Shown here: positions 57,223 to 64,000 of the stretch, in pieces
Layout of the letters: every line of letters begins with the position of its first letter
Numbering within the stretch: position 1 is the first letter of the stretch
Source: Bacillus timonensis
GTDB taxonomy: Bacteria > Bacillota > Bacilli > Bacillales > Bacillaceae_L
Reading direction: 5' to 3'
Assembly: GCF_000285535.1 (NCBI RefSeq)
Contig: NZ_HE610986.1
Location: 72,313-136,312, forward strand
Length of the DNA: 64,000 nt
Made by a program: the position numbers and the translations under genes
The notes under the pieces: model-generated
What the model was told of the DNA's origin: nothing
The model's input: the letters and a program-made list of their open reading frames with translations, nothing else
The model's database searches: none

Positions 57223-57579
57223 TCATGCCCAGGTTTCTTCAAACTTCGCCTCATTAAATCCAACTGTTACTTTTTTCCCATCTGTAGTGAGAGGGCGCTT
57301 GATTAGCATTCCGTCTGATGCAAGTAGGTCTAACAATTCGTCCTCTGATGCAGAACTTACTTTGTCCTTAAGCCCAAGTTCACGGTATTTTTGCCCACTT
57401 GTATTAAAGAATTTCTTTATTTCCAATCCACTATTTTGGTACATTTCTTTTAATTTCTCTTTTGATGGTGGATTTTCAACAATATGAATTTCCTCAAATG
57501 CAACCTGATGTTCCTCAAGCCATTTTTTTGCTTTTCGACAGGTTCCACACTTCGGGTACCAATAAAATGTTAATGCCAT
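57223..57579 (-). CDS. yusI: ArsC/Spx family protein YusI
   Basis: A 118-residue thioredoxin-fold protein of the ArsC/Spx family: YPKCGTCRKAKKWLEEH has the CxxC (Cys11, Cys14), and SSKEKLKEMYQNSG continues. Unlike Spx it lacks a clear RNA polymerase contact Gly; it is more arsenate-reductase-like. Function unknown. Confidence 0.88.
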   Translation of the reverse strand: MALTFYWYPKCGTCRKAKKWLEEHQVAFEEIHIVENPPSKEKLKEMYQNSGLEIKKFFNTSGQKYRELGLKDKVSSASEDELLDLLASDGMLIKRPLTTDGKKVTVGFNEAKFEETWA

Positions 57580-57736
57580 TTTCTCACCACCTTAAAACTT
57601 ATTACTAATACATATTTTAGCATATACAAATTTTAATTAAAAACCATTCGCAACGTACCCCTTGGATTAATTTCGACTTATTTCCAGTTTATCCTGCATA
57701 GAAAATGAAAAAACCAGTCCTTTTTCAAAAGAAAAA

Positions 57737-57756
57737 GCTCCCTATTAAAAAGGAGC
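57737..57756 (-). terminator. Terminator of the fad operon
   Basis: Short stem GCTCC/GGAGC (57737-57756) with TTTTTC on the minus strand, 19 bases past the fadE stop. Confidence 0.7.
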
Positions 57757-57774
57757 CTCTTCTAATGATCTATT

Positions 57775-59559
57775 TTACACCGTATATTTTTCGGCTTCGA
57801 TTAAGGTTGCAGCTATTTCGCGTTTTTTTGCAATTACGTTTACTGGTGTAAAGCGTGTCAATTTACGTAATGCAGAAGTCATCATGCGTAGTACATCGCC
57901 TTCTTCTGTAGCAACAAGTGTTTCTTTTGCATGTGCTTCAATTTCATTGAATGCTTCTTGTACAAATACTTGTGTATAAAGAATTTTTTGCTGATTCTTG
58001 TCCTCACCAGACTTTTTGATTGCTTTTTCAGTACGTAGGACTACAGATTCCATTGCATAAATATTTGCTGCGATATCTGCAATATTTGCAAGGATTTCTT
58101 GTTCTTTTTCTAGTTTTGGACCAAATTTTTGAGCAGCAAGTCCGGCAATCATAAGGCCTACTTTCTTCGCATTGCGAACAAGGTATTTCTCTTGTTCTAG
58201 AACGCCTTCTCCAACTTCTTCAGGCATTAGCATCATAAGTTCTTCTTGAAGTTGTGTTGCTTTTTCAAGTAATGGTAATTCTCCTTTTAATGCCTTTCGA
58301 AGGAATGTTCCCGGAACTAATAACCGGTTAATTTCGTTCGTTCCTTCAAAAATACGGTTAATACGGGAATCACGGTATGCTCTTTCAATTTCATATTCTT
58401 GCATAAATCCATATCCACCATGGATTTGAACACCTTCATCGACTACATAGTCTAATACTTCTGTGTTGAAGAACTTATTGATGGAGCACTCAATTGCATA
58501 TTCAGCGATTGACTTTGCCACTTCTTTACCATTGTTAACTTCTTCTTCAGTTAATTGACCCATACGGTCCTCAAAATATCCAACTGTACGATAAACACTA
58601 GATTCAGCTGCATATATCTTTGATGCCATATTCGCTAATTTTTCTTGAATTAAGCCAAACTTTGAAATTGGTGTTTTAAATTGCTGACGTTGGTTAGCAT
58701 ATTTTACAGCCAGTTCAAATGCACTCTTTGCTCCACCTACTGCACCTACACCTAGTTTATAACGACCAATATTTAAAATATTAAATGCAATCACGTGACC
58801 TCTTCCAACTTCACCTAGTAGGTTTTCTACAGGCACCTCGGCATCTTCAAGAATTAATGTACGTGTTGAGGAGCTTTTAATTCCCATTTTCTTTTCTTCA
58901 GCACCTGTAGACACACCCGGAAATTCACGTTCCACAATAAATGCAGAGAATTTATCACCATCAATTTTCGCATAAACTACAAACACATCAGCAAAGCCTG
59001 CATTTGTAATCCATTGTTTTTCACCATTTAGGATATAGTGAGTTCCTTCTGCGTTTAATTTTGCTGTTGTTTTTGCTCCTAATGCGTCAGAACCTGAACC
59101 TGGCTCAGTTAATGCGTATGCAGCAAGCAGTTCACCAGTTGCTAATTTTGGAAGGTATTTTTGTTTTTGTTCTTCGTTTCCAAAAAGAACAATTGGAAGT
59201 GATCCTATCCCAACATGTGCCCCGTGGGAAATTGAAAACCCACCAGCTCTTGCCATTTTTTCAGCAATTAAGGCCGAACTTACTTTATCTAGACCTAATC
59301 CACCATACTCTTCTGGTACATCTACCCCTAACAACCCAAGTTCTCCTGCACTTTTAAGTAATTTTACAGATCGATCAAATTCATGGTTTTCAAGATGTTC
59401 TACTTGCGGAAGCACTTCATTTGCTACATAGTCCTCTGTTGTTTTTGCAATCATTTTATGTTCATCTGTGTAATCTTCAGGAGTGAAGACACGATCTGCT
59501 TCAAGATCTTCGATTAAAAAGCCCCCACCTAAAACGACTTTATCAGTTGCATTTGACAT
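57775..59559 (-). CDS. fadE: Acyl-CoA dehydrogenase FadE
   Basis: Flavoprotein of about 594 residues that starts beta-oxidation; long form with C-terminal extension as in YusJ. AYALTEPGSGSDALG binds FAD/substrate; the general base Glu is in the GTNEINRLL region of IFEGTNEINR. ATG 59559 with AGGGGG is preferred over 59598. Last gene of fadN-fadA-fadE. Confidence 0.93.
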   Translation of the reverse strand: MSNATDKVVLGGGFLIEDLEADRVFTPEDYTDEHKMIAKTTEDYVANEVLPQVEHLENHEFDRSVKLLKSAGELGLLGVDVPEEYGGLGLDKVSSALIAEKMARAGGFSISHGAHVGIGSLPIVLFGNEEQKQKYLPKLATGELLAAYALTEPGSGSDALGAKTTAKLNAEGTHYILNGEKQWITNAGFADVFVVYAKIDGDKFSAFIVEREFPGVSTGAEEKKMGIKSSSTRTLILEDAEVPVENLLGEVGRGHVIAFNILNIGRYKLGVGAVGGAKSAFELAVKYANQRQQFKTPISKFGLIQEKLANMASKIYAAESSVYRTVGYFEDRMGQLTEEEVNNGKEVAKSIAEYAIECSINKFFNTEVLDYVVDEGVQIHGGYGFMQEYEIERAYRDSRINRIFEGTNEINRLLVPGTFLRKALKGELPLLEKATQLQEELMMLMPEEVGEGVLEQEKYLVRNAKKVGLMIAGLAAQKFGPKLEKEQEILANIADIAANIYAMESVVLRTEKAIKKSGEDKNQQKILYTQVFVQEAFNEIEAHAKETLVATEEGDVLRMMTSALRKLTRFTPVNVIAKKREIAATLIEAEKYTV

Positions 59560-59616
59560 TTGGTTTCCCCCTAAAAGTTTTATTCTGAGGCTAACCATTT
59601 AGGTTAGCCCTATATT

Positions 59617-59716
59617 GTCTAGCTCCAGCGCCTAGCCCCTCGAGGTCGCTTCCCCCATCCTGCTCCTCGTTAGGGTTCCAGCGCTTGTCGGGGCTGTTCA
59701 AGGCGCTTTCGCTTTT
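59617..59716. repeat. Dispersed Bacillaceae intergenic repeat, copy 2
   Basis: From GTCTAGCTCCAGCGCCTAG to GGCGCTTTCGC. GCTTGTCGGGGCTGTTCAAG (59683) matches the inverse of 13896-13923. Lies between fadA and fadE within the operon. Shorter than copy 1. Confidence 0.78.
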
Positions 59717-59721
59717 CCGAT

Positions 59722-60900
59722 TTAAGCTAATAGTTCAAATACTCCGGCAGCTCCCATTCCGCCACCGATACACATTGTCACGACACCAAATTGTACGTTA
59801 CGTCGCTTCATTTCATGCATCAATGTAAGTGTTAATTTTGCACCTGTACATCCAAGTGGATGTCCTAATGCGATAGCACCACCGTTCACGTTGACCTTTT
59901 CTTCATCAAGTCCTAATTCACGGATGACTTGAAGAGATTGCGAAGCAAATGCTTCGTTTAACTCAAATAATCCAATATCTGAAAGCTCCAGGCCTGCCAT
60001 TTTAAGAGCTTTTGGTATTGCCGCAACAGGTCCGATACCCATAACCTCTGGTGGTACCCCCGCAACTGCAAACGATCTGAATTTCACGAATGGTGTTAAG
60101 CCTAAGCTAACTGCTTTTTCACGGTCCATCACCATAACAGCTGCTGCTCCGTCACTAGTTTGAGAAGCATTTCCTGCAGTTACAGAACCAGTTACTGAAA
60201 AAGCTGGTCTTAACTTTGCTAATATATCTAGATTTGTATCTTCACGCACGCCTTCATCTTGGGAGAACTGGACGTGCTTTTCTACCAATTGATTTTTAGC
60301 ATCAACATGACGAAGTGTTACATCCACAGGTACAATCTCATCCACAAACTTTCCAGCTTTAATTGCTGCTGCTGCTTTTTGATGACTTCTTACTGCAAAA
60401 GCATCTTGATCTTCACGACTGACAGCATACTTTACCGCAACTTGCTCTGCAGTATGGCCCATGCCCATGTAATATTCAGGTGCTGTTTCTGCGAGTTTTG
60501 CATTTGGCCGAACCACATGACCCATCATTGGTACTAAACTCATAGATTCTGCTCCACCCGCAATTGCAGTGTCAGAATGACCTAACATGATTTTTTCTGC
60601 TGCATAGGCAATTGATTGAAGACCTGATGAACAATAACGATTGATTGTAATAGCCGGAACGGTATGTGATAATCCAGCTAACGCTCCTATATTTCGTGCC
60701 ATATTTAGACCTTGTTCTGCCTCAGGCATGGCACATCCAATAATTAAATCATCAATATTTCCATCATAATTTCCTGCACGCTTTAACGTTTCTTTTACAA
60801 CCAATGCCCCTAAGTCATCTGGTCTTACATTGGCAAGTGTACCTTTTTTTGCTTTTCCAACCGGGGTTCTCGCACCGGCAACGATGACTGCTTCTCTCAC
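59722..60900 (-). CDS. fadA: Acetyl-CoA acyltransferase (thiolase) FadA
   Basis: Thiolase for the last step of beta-oxidation, 392 residues. Nucleophile Cys in [14 protein letters not shown], His in [18 protein letters not shown], and final [13 protein letters not shown] at 60900 follows GGGGGG by 6 bases and gives the expected [15 protein letters not shown] start. The frame is open for 70 codons further upstream, see the next entry. Confidence 0.95.
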   Translation of the reverse strand: MREAVIVAGARTPVGKAKKGTLANVRPDDLGALVVKETLKRAGNYDGNIDDLIIGCAMPEAEQGLNMARNIGALAGLSHTVPAITINRYCSSGLQSIAYAAEKIMLGHSDTAIAGGAESMSLVPMMGHVVRPNAKLAETAPEYYMGMGHTAEQVAVKYAVSREDQDAFAVRSHQKAAAAIKAGKFVDEIVPVDVTLRHVDAKNQLVEKHVQFSQDEGVREDTNLDILAKLRPAFSVTGSVTAGNASQTSDGAAAVMVMDREKAVSLGLTPFVKFRSFAVAGVPPEVMGIGPVAAIPKALKMAGLELSDIGLFELNEAFASQSLQVIRELGLDEEKVNVNGGAIALGHPLGCTGAKLTLTLMHEMKRRNVQFGVVTMCIGGGMGAAGVFELLA

Positions 60901-61133
60901 AATATTCCCCCCAAACTTTTTTGAAGGTAAAAGTACGGATAAAAATCTCTGTCGAAACTCTTCGTTTCTCTGCCCGTCCGGTTCACACGTTAATCCTAAA
61001 TATTCCGGTCCTCGGTACGTCGTTCCTAGACCTTTCGACGCATAAAATGTGCTAGTGTCGGCATCGCAACAGGACGTGGCACCTTTGCGGACGGGAATCT
61101 TTTCATCCACCTTTTACCTTTTTTATTTTGTTT
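60901..61133 (-). other. Structured 233-bp spacer between fadN and fadA
   Basis: On the minus strand CCCGTCCG (61088-61095) can pair with CGGACGGG (60973-60980), enclosing about 107 bases with an inner CGTCG/CGACG stem. The stretch has no stop in the fadA frame (open to an ATG at 61110) but codes for a Cys-, Thr- and Gly-rich sequence unlike thiolases. GC-richer than both neighbours. Either an inserted repeat or an RNA element. Confidence 0.5.
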
Positions 61134-63518
61134 TTAGTTACGTAATGGTTTTCCTTTTACAAGCATGTGCTGCATTCTCTGCTGTGTCTTTGGTTCACCG
61201 ACAAGGCTTAGGAATGCCTCACGCTCCAAGTCTAGTAAGTATTGTTCATCCACTTCGGTGCCGTATGGGATATTTCCACCTGCAAGTACCCACGCAAGTT
61301 TTTTCGCAATCTTAAGATCATGGTCTGAAATGTAACCAGAATACTTCATTGCTTGTGCACCTAATAGTAAAGTTGCATAACCTGATTCACCAACAACTGG
61401 TACTTTTTTTCGAACAGGTGCTTTATAACCTTGTGCAGACAATGCCAATACGGATTCTTTTGCATCATGAATGAGATGATCACCATTGAAACTTATACCA
61501 TCTTCTTTTGTTAAGAAGTTATTTGTTCGCGCCTCTTCAGCTGATGTTGAGACCTTCGCCATGGCAATTGTTTCAAATACCTTATTTGCGACATTTTGAA
61601 GATTCACTTCTACCCCTGTTGGCATTCCTTGTAGATGGTTAATATATAATTCTTTATTTCCACCGCCACCAGGGATTACACCAACACCTACTTCTACTAG
61701 TCCCATGTAGGTTTCACTTGAGGCTTGAATCTTGGCAGCTGGCAGACAGAGCTCTGCTCCTCCACCAAGGGTCATACCAAATGGAGCTACAACCACTGGT
61801 TTTTCACTATACTTAATGTTCATCATCGCTTGTTGGAACTGACGAACTACTAATTCGATGTCATAGAAATTGTCATCCTGTGCTTCCATTAAAATCATCG
61901 CAAGATTTGCACCGACACAGAAGTTTTTCGCCTGATTTCCGATAACTAAACCTTTGTAGTTTTTCGCCACTTCTTCAAGTGAGTAATTGATCATTTGAAT
62001 GATATCAAAACCAATTGCATTATTTGGCGATGTGAATTCTAATAATGCAACATCATCACCTAAATCTATTAAACTAGCACCACTATTTTTCTTAATGACG
62101 CCATTTGTTTCTTTTAAAGACTTAATATTAATATTTTTTGGATTTACCTTAACTGCTTTGTATTCACCGTTATGATAATAAGAGACTGAGCCATTATCTT
62201 TTTTATAGAATGAAGTATTCCCGTTCGCAAGCATCTCCTTTATCCATGCCGGAATTACAGCTCCTTCTGCTTCCATCTTCTTCACAGAGTGTTCAAGTCC
62301 GATTGCATCCCACATTTCGAATGGACCTAATTGCCAGCCGAAGCCCCATTTCATTGCCTCGTCTATCGCAACAATATCATCTGCTATTTCTCCTAAAAGA
62401 GTGGCAGAATAGATAAGAGCTGGGGATGTAATATTCCATAATAGCTTTCCAGCACGATCTTCTGCATAGAAAAGGGTCTTAAGCTTATTTGCTGTCCCTT
62501 TTACTTGTTTAATGGATGCTGTGACTGGTGTTTGTAACTTTTTGCGCTCTTCGTATTGGAGTGTGTCAGGATTTAATTCAAGAATTTCCTTGCCTTTTTT
62601 CAAGAAGAAACCTTGACCTGTTTTACTTCCAAGCCATCCTTTTTCCAGCATTGCTTTCATGAAATCAGGAACATTGAATACCACTTTTTCTTCTCCCTCA
62701 ACCTGTTCATAAACATTGTTTGCAACATGAATAAATGTATCTAGTCCCACAACATCTAGTGTACGGAAGGTTGCGCTCTTAGGACGACCAATCATTGGAC
62801 CTGTAACAGAGTCTACTTCTCCGATACTGTAACCACCTTTAAGCATTTCACGAACGGTAACAAGCAACCCATATGTTCCAATCCGGTTTGCGATAAAGTT
62901 TGGTGTATCCTTTGCTTCAACGACTCCTTTACCCAGTACATCTTCACCAAATGTTTTCATAAAAGAAAGTACATCTGGGCTTGTGTTCTTTGTAGGAATT
63001 ACTTCGAGCAATTTCAAATAACGTGGTGGGTTGAAAAAGTGTGTGCCTAAAAAGTGTTTTTGAAAGTCCTCTGAACGACCCTCAGCCATGGCTTCAACCG
63101 AAATACCGGATGTGTTAGAACTAACAATGCTACCTGGCTTTCGTACCTTATCGATTTGACTAAAAACCTTTTTCTTAATATCAAGGTTTTCAACAACCAC
63201 TTCAATAATCCAGTCAACCTCTGAAAGCTTTTCCATATCATCTTCAAAGTTCCCAGTTGTAATAAGAGCGATGTTTTCCTTAGAAGTAAGGGGTGCAGGC
63301 TTTTGTTTCAACAACTTTTGGACTGCCCCACTACTAAAACGATTTCTTACTTCCTTATCTCCAAGTGTAAGCCCTTTCTTTTTTTCTACTTCTAAAAGTT
63401 CCCGAGGAACAATATCTAATAATAATGTAGGTATTCCGATGTTTGCTAGATGCGCAGCAATTCCCGATCCCATAACTCCCGAACCAAGGACTGCAGCTCT
63501 TTTAATGCTTTGGATCAT
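61134..63518 (-). CDS. fadN: 3-hydroxyacyl-CoA dehydrogenase/enoyl-CoA hydratase FadN
   Basis: A 794-residue bifunctional enzyme: NAD domain at the N-terminus (AAVLGSGVMGSGIAAHLANIG), dehydrogenase C-domain (about 190-400), and crotonase domain in the last third (FGMTLGGGAELCLPAA). The domain order is the YusL type. First gene of fadN-fadA-fadE, with GGAGG before the ATG and a FadR site upstream. Confidence 0.95.
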   Translation of the reverse strand: MIQSIKRAAVLGSGVMGSGIAAHLANIGIPTLLLDIVPRELLEVEKKKGLTLGDKEVRNRFSSGAVQKLLKQKPAPLTSKENIALITTGNFEDDMEKLSEVDWIIEVVVENLDIKKKVFSQIDKVRKPGSIVSSNTSGISVEAMAEGRSEDFQKHFLGTHFFNPPRYLKLLEVIPTKNTSPDVLSFMKTFGEDVLGKGVVEAKDTPNFIANRIGTYGLLVTVREMLKGGYSIGEVDSVTGPMIGRPKSATFRTLDVVGLDTFIHVANNVYEQVEGEEKVVFNVPDFMKAMLEKGWLGSKTGQGFFLKKGKEILELNPDTLQYEERKKLQTPVTASIKQVKGTANKLKTLFYAEDRAGKLLWNITSPALIYSATLLGEIADDIVAIDEAMKWGFGWQLGPFEMWDAIGLEHSVKKMEAEGAVIPAWIKEMLANGNTSFYKKDNGSVSYYHNGEYKAVKVNPKNINIKSLKETNGVIKKNSGASLIDLGDDVALLEFTSPNNAIGFDIIQMINYSLEEVAKNYKGLVIGNQAKNFCVGANLAMILMEAQDDNFYDIELVVRQFQQAMMNIKYSEKPVVVAPFGMTLGGGAELCLPAAKIQASSETYMGLVEVGVGVIPGGGGNKELYINHLQGMPTGVEVNLQNVANKVFETIAMAKVSTSAEEARTNNFLTKEDGISFNGDHLIHDAKESVLALSAQGYKAPVRKKVPVVGESGYATLLLGAQAMKYSGYISDHDLKIAKKLAWVLAGGNIPYGTEVDEQYLLDLEREAFLSLVGEPKTQQRMQHMLVKGKPLRN

Positions 63519-63552
63519 TCACAGTTTCCTCCTTTTACTCAATTTGAGTATT

Positions 63553-63570
63553 TGAATGAATACTCATTCA
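63553..63570. promoter_or_regulatory. FadR (YsiA) operator
   Basis: TGAATGAATACTCATTCA matches the B. subtilis FadR consensus TGAATGAWTANTCATTCA at every position. It lies 35 bp upstream of fadN, so long-chain acyl-CoA should induce the operon. Confidence 0.93.
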
Positions 63571-63771
63571 TTTTACTGTCAAAAAAAAATATTCCTTACT
63601 CGGTTTCACCTCATCGATGTTTGCACATCCAAAAGAATGAGTTTCTTTATAACTTAATATAAAACAATTTTTAAATTTTCGCAATATATTCAAGAAACAA
63701 ATTTTCTATTTCTTTCTTTTCGAATTGAAAATGGGTAATCAGGTGATTCTATGAATGGAGGTGACAATGAG

Positions 63772-63921
63772 ATGGCTAAAGTTGATAAAAATCCGTCAAA
63801 ACGCGCAGTTGGTGCGGCGAGTGTAAAAGGAAATGCAGGCCCTGATACAAGAGCTAGAAGTGGTAAAACACAATCAACTAACCAACAGTATGGAGCGCAA
63901 AATACTGGTGGAGAAGAATAA
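63772..63921 (+). CDS. yuzL: YuzL-like small protein
   Basis: A 49-residue basic, polar protein: MAKVDKNPSKRAVGAASVKG, then a Gln/Asn/Gly-rich tail. The NPSK...SVKG pattern resembles YuzL, encoded beside fadN in Bacillus, possibly spore related. GGAGG lies 10 bases before the ATG. Bases 63922-64000 show no further gene. Confidence 0.7.
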   Translation: MAKVDKNPSKRAVGAASVKGNAGPDTRARSGKTQSTNQQYGAQNTGGEE

Positions 63922-64000
63922 GTAGGTTTTTAGTGGACTAGGTATGAAGTACTCAGCTGGGAGCGGTTAGGGGACTATTAATTTTGATGAAGGGGATTTC

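Noticed and set aside
60901..61110. N-terminal extension of FadA by 70 residues
   Set aside because: The GTG at 60900 has an excellent ribosome site and gives the family start; the extension does not look like thiolase sequence.

Overview
The window is a 64 kb chromosomal segment of an endospore-forming, AT-rich Gram-positive bacterium of the family Bacillaceae. This rests on gene content: spore genes (YutH, YunB, YuiC, LytH/YunA, YuzC-like, YhcN/YlaJ lipoprotein), SAM-I and lysine riboswitches of Bacillus type, BirA and FadR operators with Bacillus consensus, strong GGAGG ribosome binding sites, and a gene order that largely follows the Bacillus subtilis mrp-yui-yum-yut-yun-suf-met-yus-fad stretch. 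Species cannot be fixed from the sequence alone.

Layout. 1-2044: end of the Mrp Na+/H+ antiporter operon (D partial, E, F, G). 2083-7719: thioesterase, PQQ-type sugar dehydrogenase lipoprotein, DedA protein, SDR, YuzC-like coat protein, two tiny unknown genes, an XRE regulator and a TauE/SafE permease. 7801-13869: BirA-controlled bioY, then yuiF, pepA, yuiD, yuiC and yuiB. 14180-18778: two type II NADH dehydrogenase-like proteins around a group of small Fe-S/redox proteins (SufA, YuzB, YuzD, YutI). 19132-22401: hom-thrC-thrB. 22624-31270: hydroxyacid dehydrogenase, yutH, yutG, yutF, yutE, DUF3055, yutD, yutC, lipA and lytH. 31341-34820: a NSS amino acid transporter with its 35-residue subunit, then an NhaC-family transporter behind a lysine riboswitch. 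35254-39036: yunB, yunC, yunD and yunF.

39158-43409 is a decayed integrative element inserted at the 3' end of sufB. It is bounded by two diverged copies of the sufB C-terminal coding sequence and carries three TTGGCACG integrase arm sites at each end. It encodes an integrase, a repressor, an excisionase-like protein, a frameshifted primase, and the C-terminal piece of a type I restriction subunit (HsdR) fused to the broken primase. The insertion leaves the suf terminator about 4.2 kb from sufB.

43377-48598: sufCDSUB (Fe-S assembly). 49426-53862: metNIQ methionine importer and metY, each behind its own SAM-I riboswitch. 54055-57579: MFS transporter, YusE, YusF, YusG, GcvH and YusI. 57775-63518: fadN-fadA-fadE beta-oxidation operon with a perfect FadR operator and an unusual 233-bp structured spacer between fadN and fadA. 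63772-63921: yuzL.

Themes: Fe-S biogenesis (suf, SufA, YutI) beside Fe-S clients (LipA), lipoate proteins (LipA, GcvH), sulfur amino acid uptake and synthesis, and fatty acid oxidation. Several intergenic gaps hold dispersed palindromic repeats. I saw no tRNA, rRNA, CRISPR array or insertion sequence. All calls come from reading the sequence; no database search was run.
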